DNA of 41,000 bases from Legionella sp. Its GTDB lineage: Bacteria > Pseudomonadota > Gammaproteobacteria > Legionellales > Legionellaceae. The notes under the pieces were generated by a model. That model was not told where the DNA came from. It worked only from the letters and a program-made list of their open reading frames with translations, and did not search any database. Shown one piece after another: positions 16,301-25,758 of the stretch. Made by a program: the position numbers and the translations under genes. How positions within the stretch are numbered: position 1 is the first letter of the stretch; the number at the start of each line of letters is the position of its first letter. The stretch is taken from NCBI GenBank assembly GCA_027437055.1, contig DAIAOV010000016.1:1-41000 (forward strand), given 5' to 3'.

Positions 16301-18014
16301 CGGTTACCCGATTGACCTCCTCGATGGTGGTAATTCCGATTTTTACTTTTTCTAAGCCCGACTGGAATATAGTAAGCATTCCTTCAGACTGAGCCACCTT
16401 CAAGATATCCAAAGAGTTTGCTCCAGACATAATTAATTGACCAAGGGATTTTGTCATGGGTAATACTTCAAATAATCCTACTCGACCTCGATAACCACTT
16501 GTACATTGACTGCAGCCTACTGCTTTATATAGTTTAATATCAGTTAAATCAGATTCATTAAACCCCAGTTCTATTAGCCCTGCATTGGTATAATCATCCC
16601 TTAATTCCTTGCAGTTATCGCATAATTTTCTTGCAAGCCGCTGAGCTATGATGAGAGTAACTGAACTGGCAATATTAAAAGTAGGTATTCCCATATTTAC
16701 TAATCTATTGAGTGTTTCTGCGGCGCTGTTAGTATGGAGAGTTGAAAGTACTAAGTGTCCAGTTTGAGCTGCTTTGACAGCAATTTCTGCTGTTTCAAAA
16801 TCGCGGATTTCTCCAACCATGATGATATCTGGGTCTTGACGCAAAAAAGAACGCAATGCTCCAGAGAACGTGAGGCCGGCTTTGGGGTTAATATTTACTT
16901 GATTTATTCCAGGTACCTTAATTTCAACGGGATCTTCTGCAGTAGAAATATTGACCTCTTTAGTATTTAGTATATTCAAAGCCGTGTATAAGCTGACTGT
17001 TTTCCCGCTACCTGTCGGGCCGGTAACAAGAATCATGCCTTGTGGGCGCTCAATAGCCTTAATAAAGTGTGCCTTTTGAACTGAGCTAAATCCTAATGCC
17101 TCAATTCCTAGCTTTGCAGAGCTCGGGTCGAGAACTCTCATTACAACCTTTTCTCCACCAGAGGTTGGGCAAGTACTTACCCTAAAATCTATAGAGCGTG
17201 CTTTAGAGATTTTCATTTTGAATCCACCGTCTTGAGGGATTCTTCGTTCAGAAATATCCAATTTTGACATTACCTTGATACGTGCGGTAATGCGAGCAGA
17301 TAGACAGTGGGGAGGAGTTGCAACCTCACGTAAAATTCCATCTTGTCGATAACGAATACGATAATCTTTTTCGTAGGGTTCAAAGTGAATATCAGATGCC
17401 CCTTGCTTAATTGCATCGAGTAAAATCTTATTAACAAATTTAACAATAGGGGCATCATCTGCCAAGGATGGTTGAGCTTCTATATCGTGCTCTTCATCAT
17501 CAGGACTGATTTCTAACCCCTCTAACTCATTCCCTTCATCGCCCAGTCCTGCAAAACTTTGGTTTTCCTTTTCAGACAATAATTGCTCTATAAATACATT
17601 AAGTTTGTCGGTTTCGACTACTATTGCACTCGTGTTTAGTCCTGTATGAAATTGTATTTCTTTTAATGAGGCTTGCTTACTAGGATCATCTGTCGCCAGA
17701 TATAAATTATTTCCTCTGGTGAATAATGGCACCATTGAATGGCGGCGGATAAGTTTTTCATTGACTAAATTGACAGGAATAGTATCAATATCAATACAGG
17801 TAATATCTAGTAATGGGACACCAAAGCTTTGGGCGGCCGTAAGGGCAATTTGCTCTGCTGATAATATGTTATTTTTAACTAAATAGTGTAATAAGGAAAT
17901 TTTTTCTTCAGCGGCGAGTTTATAATATTCTATAGCTTTTGTTTTATCCAAAAGCTTTTCAAGGACTAATAAATGTCCAATTCCTTGTAATCTATGTTCA
18001 TCCACTGCAATCAT
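16293..18014 (-). CDS. pilB: Type IV pilus assembly ATPase PilB
   Basis: 573 residues, cytosolic hexameric motor for pilus extension. An N-terminal MshEN/T2SSE-N domain (about 20-150) and an acidic linker (158-182) precede the secretion ATPase domain. Visible motifs are Walker A GPTGSGKT (332-339), Walker B DPDIIMVGEIRD (about 395-405), the His box (AQTGHLVLSTLHTN) and a tetracysteine zinc site (Cys465, 468, 501, 504). All are complete. First gene of pilB-pilC-pilD; the 237-base gap to the divergent methyltransferase gene (18015-18251) must hold both promoters. A TATAAT at 18128-18133 on the plus strand has no good -35. Confidence 0.96.
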   Translation of the reverse strand: MIAVDEHRLQGIGHLLVLEKLLDKTKAIEYYKLAAEEKISLLHYLVKNNILSAEQIALTAAQSFGVPLLDITCIDIDTIPVNLVNEKLIRRHSMVPLFTRGNNLYLATDDPSKQASLKEIQFHTGLNTSAIVVETDKLNVFIEQLLSEKENQSFAGLGDEGNELEGLEISPDDEEHDIEAQPSLADDAPIVKFVNKILLDAIKQGASDIHFEPYEKDYRIRYRQDGILREVATPPHCLSARITARIKVMSKLDISERRIPQDGGFKMKISKARSIDFRVSTCPTSGGEKVVMRVLDPSSAKLGIEALGFSSVQKAHFIKAIERPQGMILVTGPTGSGKTVSLYTALNILNTKEVNISTAEDPVEIKVPGINQVNINPKAGLTFSGALRSFLRQDPDIIMVGEIRDFETAEIAVKAAQTGHLVLSTLHTNSAAETLNRLVNMGIPTFNIASSVTLIIAQRLARKLCDNCKELRDDYTNAGLIELGFNESDLTDIKLYKAVGCSQCTSGYRGRVGLFEVLPMTKSLGQLIMSGANSLDILKVAQSEGMLTIFQSGLEKVKIGITTIEEVNRVTVE

Positions 18015-18251
18015 ATTTTTATAATCAATATATTTATTAACTATAACTATAGTTTATATGTTTAATAATATTGTAATTTTAGCTGAATTTTATTATTTAT
18101 GCTTATTTTTAATAACTACTTGTTTCCTATAATACATCTATATTCAGACGAAGTAAGCTTAGTTTGAGAGTAAGGAAAAATAAATTGTTTGGATGTGAAA
18201 CTCGTTGTATTGTAGTTTAATTGAGGATGAACTATTTGAAAAGGCATCATT

Positions 18252-18983
18252 TTGTTGATCGAAAAACAGATAAAGCAATATCGCGCACTAGATAAATGGT
18301 TTAATTCGCCTTTAGGTTTGTCCGTGGCTAATGAGTTTAGTGATCAATTAAAATCTGTCGCTGATTACTTAAATGGAGAGATACTACTTCAGTTAGGCTC
18401 TTGTGGAGAAAACCCATGGTTAGAAATTCTTGATTTCAAGCGAAAATGGATAGCTTCTCCCTTTGCGTTAGGCAATAAAGTCCACCTAGAATGTTCTTTT
18501 AATCATATCCCCTTTAATAGAAACAGTCTTGATTGTGTATTAGCTCCGCTAACTTTTGAGCCTTATGGTAATAGTTTTAGCTTAATAGATGAAATAGACA
18601 GAGTATTAAAGCCAATGGGGTTTATTGTATTGTTAAGTATTAACCCATGGAGCCTTTGGGGTGGGGCAATGAAATGTGGATTATTACATTGCTATAGCGA
18701 ACGTCGTGTAAAAATGAGGACACCATTCAATGTAAATAGAATTTTTTTACAAAGAGGGTATAGGCAATGTTCTTTGAATAATTTTTGCTACATCCCACCT
18801 ATTAATAATAAAGCATTAATTAAAAAGCTTATTTTTTTTGAGGAAATAGGGAAAATGTTGTGGCCATTTCCTTCTGGGTTCTATTGTTACATTGCTCAGA
18901 AATATGAGTACATAACCCCTTCATTAATGACTGAGCCTGTAGAGTCGGTTGAAGCCCCTAATATCCTGGCTGAAACACCGTGA
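18252..18983 (+). CDS. Class I SAM-dependent methyltransferase, gloB/rnhA-neighbour family
   Basis: 243 residues. The sequence follows the proteobacterial methyltransferase family often found beside gloB and rnhA: KWFNSPLGLSVANEF at the N-terminus, LLQLGSCGENPW as a degenerate SAM motif I, NSLDCVLAPLTFEP as motif II/III, IDRVLKPMGFIVLLSINPWSLWGG near the middle. The substrate of the family is unknown to me. No ATG is available: an in-frame TGA precedes a pair of TTG codons at 18252 and 18255, so a TTG start is used, with AAGG at 18241-18244 as the binding site. Here rnhA and gloB are not adjacent. The glycine-rich loop is weaker than in typical methyltransferases. Confidence 0.75.
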   Translation: MLIEKQIKQYRALDKWFNSPLGLSVANEFSDQLKSVADYLNGEILLQLGSCGENPWLEILDFKRKWIASPFALGNKVHLECSFNHIPFNRNSLDCVLAPLTFEPYGNSFSLIDEIDRVLKPMGFIVLLSINPWSLWGGAMKCGLLHCYSERRVKMRTPFNVNRIFLQRGYRQCSLNNFCYIPPINNKALIKKLIFFEEIGKMLWPFPSGFYCYIAQKYEYITPSLMTEPVESVEAPNILAETP

Positions 18984-19070
18984 TGTTAGCCTTCATCTAG
19001 ACTCGCACCACTACGTGAATGTTTACGAACGATTTGGTGTTTTATACGATGAATACAGCTGTTTTCTAGG

Positions 19071-19100
19071 TTGAATGTTGTCCCTTTATTTTTGTATACT
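19071..19100 (+). promoter_or_regulatory. Candidate promoter of the DUF1820 gene
   Basis: TTGAAT (19071-19076) and TATACT (19095-19100) are 18 bases apart, giving a start near 19107, which supports the ATG at 19130 over the upstream start at 19106. Confidence 0.45.
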
Positions 19101-19129
19101 TCACTGTGCTTTATAAAAAGGTTTATTTA

Positions 19130-19456
19130 ATGACTAAAAAAACATTATTTCGGATTACATTTGCCAATCAAGAGGCAATTTATGAGATATATGCTCGTTC
19201 TATTAAAGAAAGTGAAATCTTTGGTTTTTTAGAAGTTGAAGAGCTCGTATTTGGTGAGCAAACCGCCCTTGTTGTAGACCCTTCTGAAGAAAGACTTAAA
19301 ATGGAGTTTAATGGGGTGAAGCGTACATTTATACCCGCGCACGCAGTATTCCGGATAGATGAGGTAGCAAAGCAAGGCACAGCAAAGGTAAAGGATAATT
19401 TAGGCTACGGTAATAAAGTCAGCCCTTTTCCAGGAACAGGAAAAATAGAAAAATAA
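19130..19456 (+). CDS. DUF1820 family protein
   Basis: 108 residues from the ATG at 19130, with AAAAAGG 8 bases upstream. The frame is open to 19106, but that would place the start on the promoter. The sequence follows the DUF1820 pattern closely: LFRITFANQEAIYEIYAR at the N-terminus, GFLEVEELVFGE, VVDPSEERLKMEF and the IPAHAVFRIDEV end. Family members are small cytosolic proteins of gammaproteobacteria with no assigned function; the pattern of short strands suggests a beta-rich fold like LSm/SH3 barrels (inference). It stands alone before hpt, with a possible structured leader in between. Confidence 0.85.
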   Translation: MTKKTLFRITFANQEAIYEIYARSIKESEIFGFLEVEELVFGEQTALVVDPSEERLKMEFNGVKRTFIPAHAVFRIDEVAKQGTAKVKDNLGYGNKVSPFPGTGKIEK

Positions 19457-19478
19457 AAAACAATTAGTATAAATTTTT

Positions 19479-19543
19479 TAATCTCGCAGTTACGTTCTTG
19501 CTAAAGACGTGGAGTTTATTTATAAAAATAAAGTGCGAGATTA
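19479..19543. repeat. Spaced 10-bp inverted repeat in the hpt leader region
   Basis: TAATCTCGCA (19479-19488) and TGCGAGATTA (19534-19543) are exact reverse complements 45 bases apart. The second arm lies 24 bases before the hpt ATG. It could be a transcript structure or a pair of protein-binding half-sites. Confidence 0.4.
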
Positions 19544-19567
19544 GCATTACGTTTCAAGGAAAATTAA

Positions 19568-20128
<561 letters not shown>

Positions 20129-20289
20129 TATCAATTGTGCAGGTATGTAAATTCATCAATTGTTATAGGGGTTCTTATTGTTTTGAGCCCCATCTTGAAG
20201 GATGAGAAATAACGGATAAAAAAGAAAACAATGGATTGGTTGGTGACCTGAAAAAGCACAAAATATTTTCATTTTGCACTCACCATAAT

Positions 20290-20309
20290 GTACAACATAA
20301 TTGTTGTAC
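20290..20309. promoter_or_regulatory. Perfect-arm palindrome upstream of the beta-helix surface protein gene
   Basis: GTACAACA-TAAT-TGTTGTAC has exact 8-bp arms and lies about 95 bases before the ATG at 20403, in a 274-base gap (20129-20402). The form suits an operator; no regulator gene is adjacent. Confidence 0.35.
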
Positions 20310-20402
20310 TAATTCAAGTTGATCCTGAAATAAAGCCTCCTTTTATATTGTTTTGTGTGGATCTGTTATTTTACCTATTTAACTATAATATAAGGATATC
20401 TT

Positions 20403-22592
20403 ATGAAATTAGCACGATTCATCCATAAATTAGGATTGGGTTTAAGTGCATGTTGCTTTTTCACGTTAGTGCAAGCGGCTCCATTATTGACATTTACTGC
20501 TGATGCAAATTTTCCTCCTCAGATGTTAATAACCGCAGAAAGAACTGCTGTAGTAAAATACGTTGTAACGAATCAATCAAGAAGAGCACATACATTCGTC
20601 ATGAACTCTATTCCTGGTATTAATCCAGTGACTTCCGGAGCAGGGAATTGTGCTAGCGCTTTTAGATTAGGATATAAAGAATATTGTACTTTAACTTTAA
20701 TAGTTAATGGATCTGCTTTAGTGGGAAATGTAAGTGGAGGTCCTGTAGTCTGTTCTAATGGCAGTGGATTGCAGTGTTATCAACCCAGCGAAAAAGACAT
20801 CTTGAATATTGTTATAGGAGCAGCGACGATATTTTATGTTAATGGTAATAAGTCCATAAACGGTAATGGTAGTAGTTGGAACAATGCGTTTAATAATTTA
20901 GAGTCCGCGTTAGAAGCCGCAGCAACAACTCCTGGTCTTATTGAAATCTGGGTGGCCGAGGGTGTGTATAAACCCTCACAAGTCTATGCTCCTCATGGAG
21001 TGGTAGGTGGAGCTTATGGCATTAATACATCTAAGCTAATAACATTTAATTTACCGAGTAATACTGCAATATATGGAGGATTTTTGGGTACGGAAACTAA
21101 CCGTGATCAGAGAAATGGACAATTGCACCCAACTATTTTATGTGGTGACATGACTTCTTCCTGTCTTGATCCCTATACTCCTAGCGGTAGTAATAATAGG
21201 GTCTGGCATGTGCTTATGGCAGGAAGCGATGTGTCTCCAGGAGTTGGTGTAAAAAATGTTAAGCTAGACAGCTTAATTATCAGAGGAGGGTATGCGGATG
21301 GACCTGATAATGGTGTCTTAGGTGCTCATAATGCACTTGTTAGTTTAAGCTATGAGCACGCTGCTGGCGGAGGTCTTTTAGCTCGCTATGGATCAACAAT
21401 CGCGATCAGTCAAACTGTTTTTGAACAAAACACAAGTGATGGCCTTAATGCTTTGGTGTCAGAGGTTCTAAATGGAGAGTTTCTGGTATTAGCTTCAGGA
21501 GGTGGGGCTATAGCGGCAATAGATACAGATACTTTAATTACTATAGATACGTCTCGGTTTACTAATAATTCAGCCATTTTCCCCGGAGGTAGTGGCGGAG
21601 CCTTAGAGAATTTAATTGATGCTAGTTACATCATTAGCTCAAGCCAATTTGATCAAAATATTGCATTTCGCAATGGTGGAGGGTTACGCAGTAAAGATGG
21701 TGGAGACGTAATTATTTCACTAAGTACGTTCAATAATAATGCTATAAATGGTCCTGTTCCAGACGCAAGTGGTGGGGCTCTAGGTATTATTAATACCAAT
21801 TTATCCGTATCCAATTCGAATTTTACTCAAAACTCAACGACGCTTACTGGTTTTGGTGGTGGGGCCATTTTCTTTCATACTCCTTTTGATGACGGTACAC
21901 CTTATTTTTTAAATATCTCAAACGCTACATTCACCAGCAACGTGGGAGCTGCATTTGGTGGCGGTGGGGTTAATGTTTTTGGGATTCTTCCCAATACTGG
22001 AACACAAGCTACTATCACCAACTCTAGTTTTATAAGTAATACTGGTGGTGTTGGTGGGGCAGTTTATTTAGACTCTATCCCTACAAGCATCACGAGTTCT
22101 ACATTTACAAGTAATAGTGCTCAACTGGAAGGTGGAGCAATTTTTGCATCTAATTATGGAAATGCAGTATTTGCTTCTCCTCTAAGAACAATAGCGCAAA
22201 TTTCTAGTAGCAATTTTAATAATAATACAATTGCTGGAGTGCCTAGTGGTACTACGTCACCTTTGGTCTTCTTTAATTCCGTAGCCATATTTTTTAGTGG
22301 TGGTAGTTCTACAGTAACTACTATGGCTCCAGGAGGAGGGGCTATAGCGGTTGAATTTTCTGGAAACGCTCAGATTTTCAATAATACTTTTACAGGAAAT
22401 ACTGCCTTGAGTATACCGCCAGCAGAGGAGGATAGGGGAGGGGCGATTTTAGTAGGGGGTTCTGCCGGAACTCCAACTGCAATGGATCTCGCTCAGGCTA
22501 TTGTTTCTGCGAATACTTTTTCTAATAATCAAGCTAATATAGATAATAATCTCTCTATCTACAATCCAGCAAATATACCTGGTGGCCCCTGA
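20403..22592 (+). CDS. Secreted beta-helix surface protein with GGAI/FxxN-like repeats
   Basis: 729 residues. A Sec signal peptide (1-25, cleavage near LVQA-A) is followed by an Ig-like domain (about 26-135: VVTN, GNCAS, CTLTLIVNGSAL, QCYQPS). A right-handed parallel beta-helix follows (about 140-720). At least nine coils carry a GG(A/G)(I/L/V) turn paired with F-x-x-N or F-N-N-N turns (for example FTNNS, FDQN, FTQN, FTSN, FTGN), the motif pair known from chlamydial polymorphic membrane proteins. There is no C-terminal autotransporter barrel; the chain ends in a plain NIPGGP. It is therefore probably exported and released or held on the surface by another route, such as type II secretion (inference). 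AAGGATA precedes the ATG. A related N-terminal domain occurs in the broken gene at 10228-11900. Confidence 0.8.
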   Translation: MKLARFIHKLGLGLSACCFFTLVQAAPLLTFTADANFPPQMLITAERTAVVKYVVTNQSRRAHTFVMNSIPGINPVTSGAGNCASAFRLGYKEYCTLTLIVNGSALVGNVSGGPVVCSNGSGLQCYQPSEKDILNIVIGAATIFYVNGNKSINGNGSSWNNAFNNLESALEAAATTPGLIEIWVAEGVYKPSQVYAPHGVVGGAYGINTSKLITFNLPSNTAIYGGFLGTETNRDQRNGQLHPTILCGDMTSSCLDPYTPSGSNNRVWHVLMAGSDVSPGVGVKNVKLDSLIIRGGYADGPDNGVLGAHNALVSLSYEHAAGGGLLARYGSTIAISQTVFEQNTSDGLNALVSEVLNGEFLVLASGGGAIAAIDTDTLITIDTSRFTNNSAIFPGGSGGALENLIDASYIISSSQFDQNIAFRNGGGLRSKDGGDVIISLSTFNNNAINGPVPDASGGALGIINTNLSVSNSNFTQNSTTLTGFGGGAIFFHTPFDDGTPYFLNISNATFTSNVGAAFGGGGVNVFGILPNTGTQATITNSSFISNTGGVGGAVYLDSIPTSITSSTFTSNSAQLEGGAIFASNYGNAVFASPLRTIAQISSSNFNNNTIAGVPSGTTSPLVFFNSVAIFFSGGSSTVTTMAPGGGAIAVEFSGNAQIFNNTFTGNTALSIPPAEEDRGGAILVGGSAGTPTAMDLAQAIVSANTFSNNQANIDNNLSIYNPANIPGGP

Positions 22593-22730
22593 CCGGGATC
22601 CTGGTAAAAAAAGGTCATGTTTGATTTATAACCACTATTTGGAAAACACACCATCCATTGCGATCATAAAGTTTGCTTCTAAATTCACATTGGGGATCTA
22701 TTGTCCTCTTAAATTTAAATAACTTTGTGA

Positions 22731-23894
22731 TTACTCATATTGAGGTAAGGTAATCGCATTCGAAATTGATTTTATCATGGTTAGAACTTTCATCGAGCGC
22801 TCCTCTGCAATTTTCTTAGAAATTTCATCTTCTACAAGAAATGATTTGCTCACCCAAACACCAAATTCTTGATTGGTCTCCACGAATGGGTGTAATAGTT
22901 TATTATAGCGAGTAAACGCTTGTATATAATTTCCATTAGCGGCTTTTAATTCTCCCGCTAGTATATAGGCTCCCACGAATGCCAAATTATTACCTTGACC
23001 AGATAACGGAGAAGCACAATAACCTGCATCCCCGATAAGCGCTATTCGACCTTTGGTCCAACTATTCATTTTTACTTGTGTAATAGCATCAAAATAAAAA
23101 TCATCGCTTTCAGGCATTCGATTTAAAATATTCTGTGTTTCCCAGCCAAAATCGCGAAAAGTATCACACAGAAATTGTTTTTGCTCACGCTCATCACGAA
23201 TGTCTTTCAGGATATGCTGAGAGCGAAACATAAATCCTGCTCTTGCTATTTCAGGATCGTTATCGCTATTGATTGATACCAATTTATTATTAGCCTCACA
23301 TTCTATGTCCAGGTGACTTAAGCTAAGATAATTTGGAATGGTAAAGGTACTAAAATAGGAACCAAGATGAATTAGCTGATATTCACTTTTATCAAAAATT
23401 ATACGTCTTGTAGCCGAGTGAATTCCATCTGCAGCGATTACTAGGTCATAATTTTCAACCTTACCATCCTTGAAATGGACTATAACGTTATCAGCATTCT
23501 GCTCTATACTAATAATGGATTGATTGAAATAACAAGGTACATCAGGAATTGCTTTCATCAGAACTTTCACCAAATCACCACGGAGGATTTCGACTTCGTC
23601 ATTTTGCCTGAACCCAAAACTCTCACCCTGTTCTTCATGTAGCACATTACCCGAAGCATCTACAAAACGACCACACTCTATGCGCGTTCTCATATCACAA
23701 ATTTGATCATAGATACCCATTTCTCTAGCAATATGAGTTGCTACGCCGCGCACATCCAGAGCCTGTCCACCTTTTCTAATAGAATCATATTTTTCAATCA
23801 AGACAGGAGAAAAACCAAATCTTTTTAGCCAATAACAAATGGCAGGACCAGCGATACCAACGCCAATGACGAGAATTTTGAGATTTTTTGACAT
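22731..23894 (-). CDS. FAD-dependent monooxygenase (PHBH/TetX-like)
   Basis: 387 residues. The Rossmann FAD motif GVGIAGPAICYWLKRFGFSPVLIEK is at about 11-35, the DG motif AADGIHSATRR is near 155, and the GD motif ALIGDAGYCASPLSGQGNNLA is near 285-305. These are the three signatures of group A flavin monooxygenases such as p-hydroxybenzoate hydroxylase and TetX. It hydroxylates an aromatic or polyketide-type small molecule with NAD(P)H and oxygen; the substrate cannot be told. No metabolic neighbours, convergent with the surface protein gene. Upstream (23895-24256) are decayed coding traces rather than an intact partner. Confidence 0.85.
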   Translation of the reverse strand: MSKNLKILVIGVGIAGPAICYWLKRFGFSPVLIEKYDSIRKGGQALDVRGVATHIAREMGIYDQICDMRTRIECGRFVDASGNVLHEEQGESFGFRQNDEVEILRGDLVKVLMKAIPDVPCYFNQSIISIEQNADNVIVHFKDGKVENYDLVIAADGIHSATRRIIFDKSEYQLIHLGSYFSTFTIPNYLSLSHLDIECEANNKLVSINSDNDPEIARAGFMFRSQHILKDIRDEREQKQFLCDTFRDFGWETQNILNRMPESDDFYFDAITQVKMNSWTKGRIALIGDAGYCASPLSGQGNNLAFVGAYILAGELKAANGNYIQAFTRYNKLLHPFVETNQEFGVWVSKSFLVEDEISKKIAEERSMKVLTMIKSISNAITLPQYE

Positions 23895-24217
23895 TGATAA
23901 TTACCTTAGATTTAATTTATTAGTCAGTTAGTTTACATGTTAATAGCAAAAACTGCTAATAAGCAGGATAATACTTCCGTATTGATCTGTGCTTACAGTG
24001 AAGTCATAAACTATGACGCATTTCTGCAACTTCTTCAGGTTGACCACCACTAGGAATTGAGGTAAGTTATAACGCTACACTAAATCCAGCATCGCAGGTG
24101 AGAATTCAATTTCAAAAGGCTAAATAAATTTGGAGTTCAGCTGCTGCGGTGATTCTTTGCGCCTAAAATTTATCAGGCCATCTTTCTTGCTTTAACAATA
24201 GTTAAATTGACGATACC

Positions 24218-24255
24218 ATAGGACATATTTCTATTCTATGCCCTATAGATTTTTT
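24218..24255 (+). terminator. Intrinsic terminator on the plus strand with no annotated gene before it
   Basis: ATAGGACATA (24218-24227) and TATGCCCTAT (24237-24246) form a 10-bp stem with one G-U pair and a nine-base loop; TTTTTT follows at 24250-24255. The 362-base gap 23895-24256 contains no intact plus-strand gene, so it may end a small RNA, or stop antisense reading into the L,D-transpeptidase gene. Confidence 0.5.
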
Positions 24256-24256
24256 C

Positions 24257-24958
24257 TTAAGCCGTATACTTGGCTTTAGTGAATGGTTTTAATGAAACAG
24301 CAATACGTTTATAAAGCTCAGGAAGCCATCTTGGTTGAGCAAAAGTAGAGGTGGCAGGTTTATCATGGCGCATGTCATTAGGAGCTATAATAACTTGTAT
24401 ATTATCAAGACCAACACGTCTAGCTAAAATAAAAAGCTGATCTATAGCAAGATCTCCAACAGCTAAGCAACCAACAGATAAGTTTTTACCGTGAATGAAA
24501 ATGTTATTACCTAAATTTCTGCGGCCATCAGCTGAGCCTTTTTCCCTGTCAAAGTTATTAGGGTAATTGATCATCATAGATAAATGCATACTGCTAAAGG
24601 GATTGAAGTTTACTAATTTATACACGCCCTCAGGGATTTGTTTGTCATTTTCACGTAGTTTAGGCCCTAGTCGCCCGCTAAAACCAGTTAAGGGATAATT
24701 GTGGATATGTGTCCAGGACTTCTTAGAGTTTTTTGCCCAAAGCTCCACTTTTCGTTCAGATTTGAAAGCAAGTAGGGCAATTTCTTTAGGAGGATAACTG
24801 ACCCCAGCCTTAGAGAAAAAAGAAATAAGTTGTGGTTCTGCCTTTAATCCATATTTCTTAATGGCACGTTCAATAGCTTGATCCCAATTAGGTTTTGGCG
24901 CCATGGTAAAACCATTTAGAGAGAAAAACACCAAAAATAATGAAATAAAACGTTTCAT
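24257..24958 (-). CDS. L,D-transpeptidase family (YkuD/YafK type) periplasmic protein
   Basis: 233 residues from the ATG at 24958, which begins a typical signal peptide (MKRFISLFLVFFSLNG, cleavage near 20). The frame is open to an ATG at 25030 with an AAAGGAT site, so a 257-residue form with a long N-terminal extension cannot be excluded. The YkuD domain (about 68-200) has the catalytic His156-Gly157 in IFIHG and Cys164 in SVGCLAV, the short HG-x(4-6)-GC spacing of the YafK branch. Such enzymes make or trim peptidoglycan cross-links or attach proteins to the wall. It is 81 bases after the lssZ-like gene, at the end of a long minus-strand series that begins with a D,D-carboxypeptidase. Confidence 0.82.
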   Translation of the reverse strand: MKRFISLFLVFFSLNGFTMAPKPNWDQAIERAIKKYGLKAEPQLISFFSKAGVSYPPKEIALLAFKSERKVELWAKNSKKSWTHIHNYPLTGFSGRLGPKLRENDKQIPEGVYKLVNFNPFSSMHLSMMINYPNNFDREKGSADGRRNLGNNIFIHGKNLSVGCLAVGDLAIDQLFILARRVGLDNIQVIIAPNDMRHDKPATSTFAQPRWLPELYKRIAVSLKPFTKAKYTA

Positions 24959-25039
24959 ATGAAAATTACAATGATAATTTATTGGCATGGTATCAAATAA
25001 TATCCTTAAGGACAATTTGTTATAGAGCATAAAACTTTA

Positions 25040-25654
25040 TCATCCTTTATGTTGTTGTAACAATAGTAGTTGCTTTTTAGTTGGCATAGGTAATTGTGTT
25101 GCAATGAAATCAGGACTAATTGATAAGTGACCTATAGCAGGTATGAATCCATAAAAATTGGGGCACAAATAGGTGATAGTTCCATTGGCAGCAACTTTGT
25201 AAAAAATATATTTATAATTACAATAATCAGCTTTCTTTAATAATGCCACTTGCATAATAGGGGTTCCTTCCATTCTATTCTCAATGAAATAGGCATTAAT
25301 CCAAAGATTAGTAATAACTAATAAAGAGCCAATTGCTGTAACCGATTGAATTAAACTACCGGTGTATTTATAAGTACTGTTACCACTACTTAAGTGAGAG
25401 ATAATTCGGGTTAATGCAATAAATAAGGTAATTACATTGAGTGTATAGATTGCTGCATTAGTATAGTTAAAATAGCTTCCTAAAATTTGACTACCTGACG
25501 ATTGGTAATGGATAACTAGAGCAATAAGGCTCAGCCATAAAGAGGAAATGACATAGTAAATAGTATTTCTTTTTATTCCAATAATTAAGAAAATTAAAGC
25601 AATTAATGGAAAGAGACAGTGGATAAGTTTTGATAAAATATACATTGGTCCCAT
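25040..25654 (-). CDS. Multipass inner-membrane protein, possibly LssZ-like
   Basis: 204 residues. Four hydrophobic segments (about 5-25, 31-50, 65-88 and 102-125) precede a C-terminal soluble part with two cysteines (CNYKYIFYKVAANGTITYLC). No catalytic motif is visible. It lies directly after lssY, where L. pneumophila has lssZ as I recall it, and the size fits; the name is a guess from position. The gap to lssY is 104 bases, so it may have its own promoter. Confidence 0.55.
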   Translation of the reverse strand: MGPMYILSKLIHCLFPLIALIFLIIGIKRNTIYYVISSLWLSLIALVIHYQSSGSQILGSYFNYTNAAIYTLNVITLFIALTRIISHLSSGNSTYKYTGSLIQSVTAIGSLLVITNLWINAYFIENRMEGTPIMQVALLKKADYCNYKYIFYKVAANGTITYLCPNFYGFIPAIGHLSISPDFIATQLPMPTKKQLLLLQQHKG

Positions 25655-25758
25655 CCCTCAAGATTTAAGCATAACACGTGAACAAAGTTCTATTGTTTAA
25701 ACTGATTTATATTTATATCAGCTATTTTATTGGATGGCTAGCCGACTCATGAAATACC

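Noticed and set aside
20168..20191. GGGGTTC/GAGCCCC hairpin after hpt as an intrinsic terminator.
   Set aside because: The stem is fair, but no T-run follows, so it is only mentioned with hpt.
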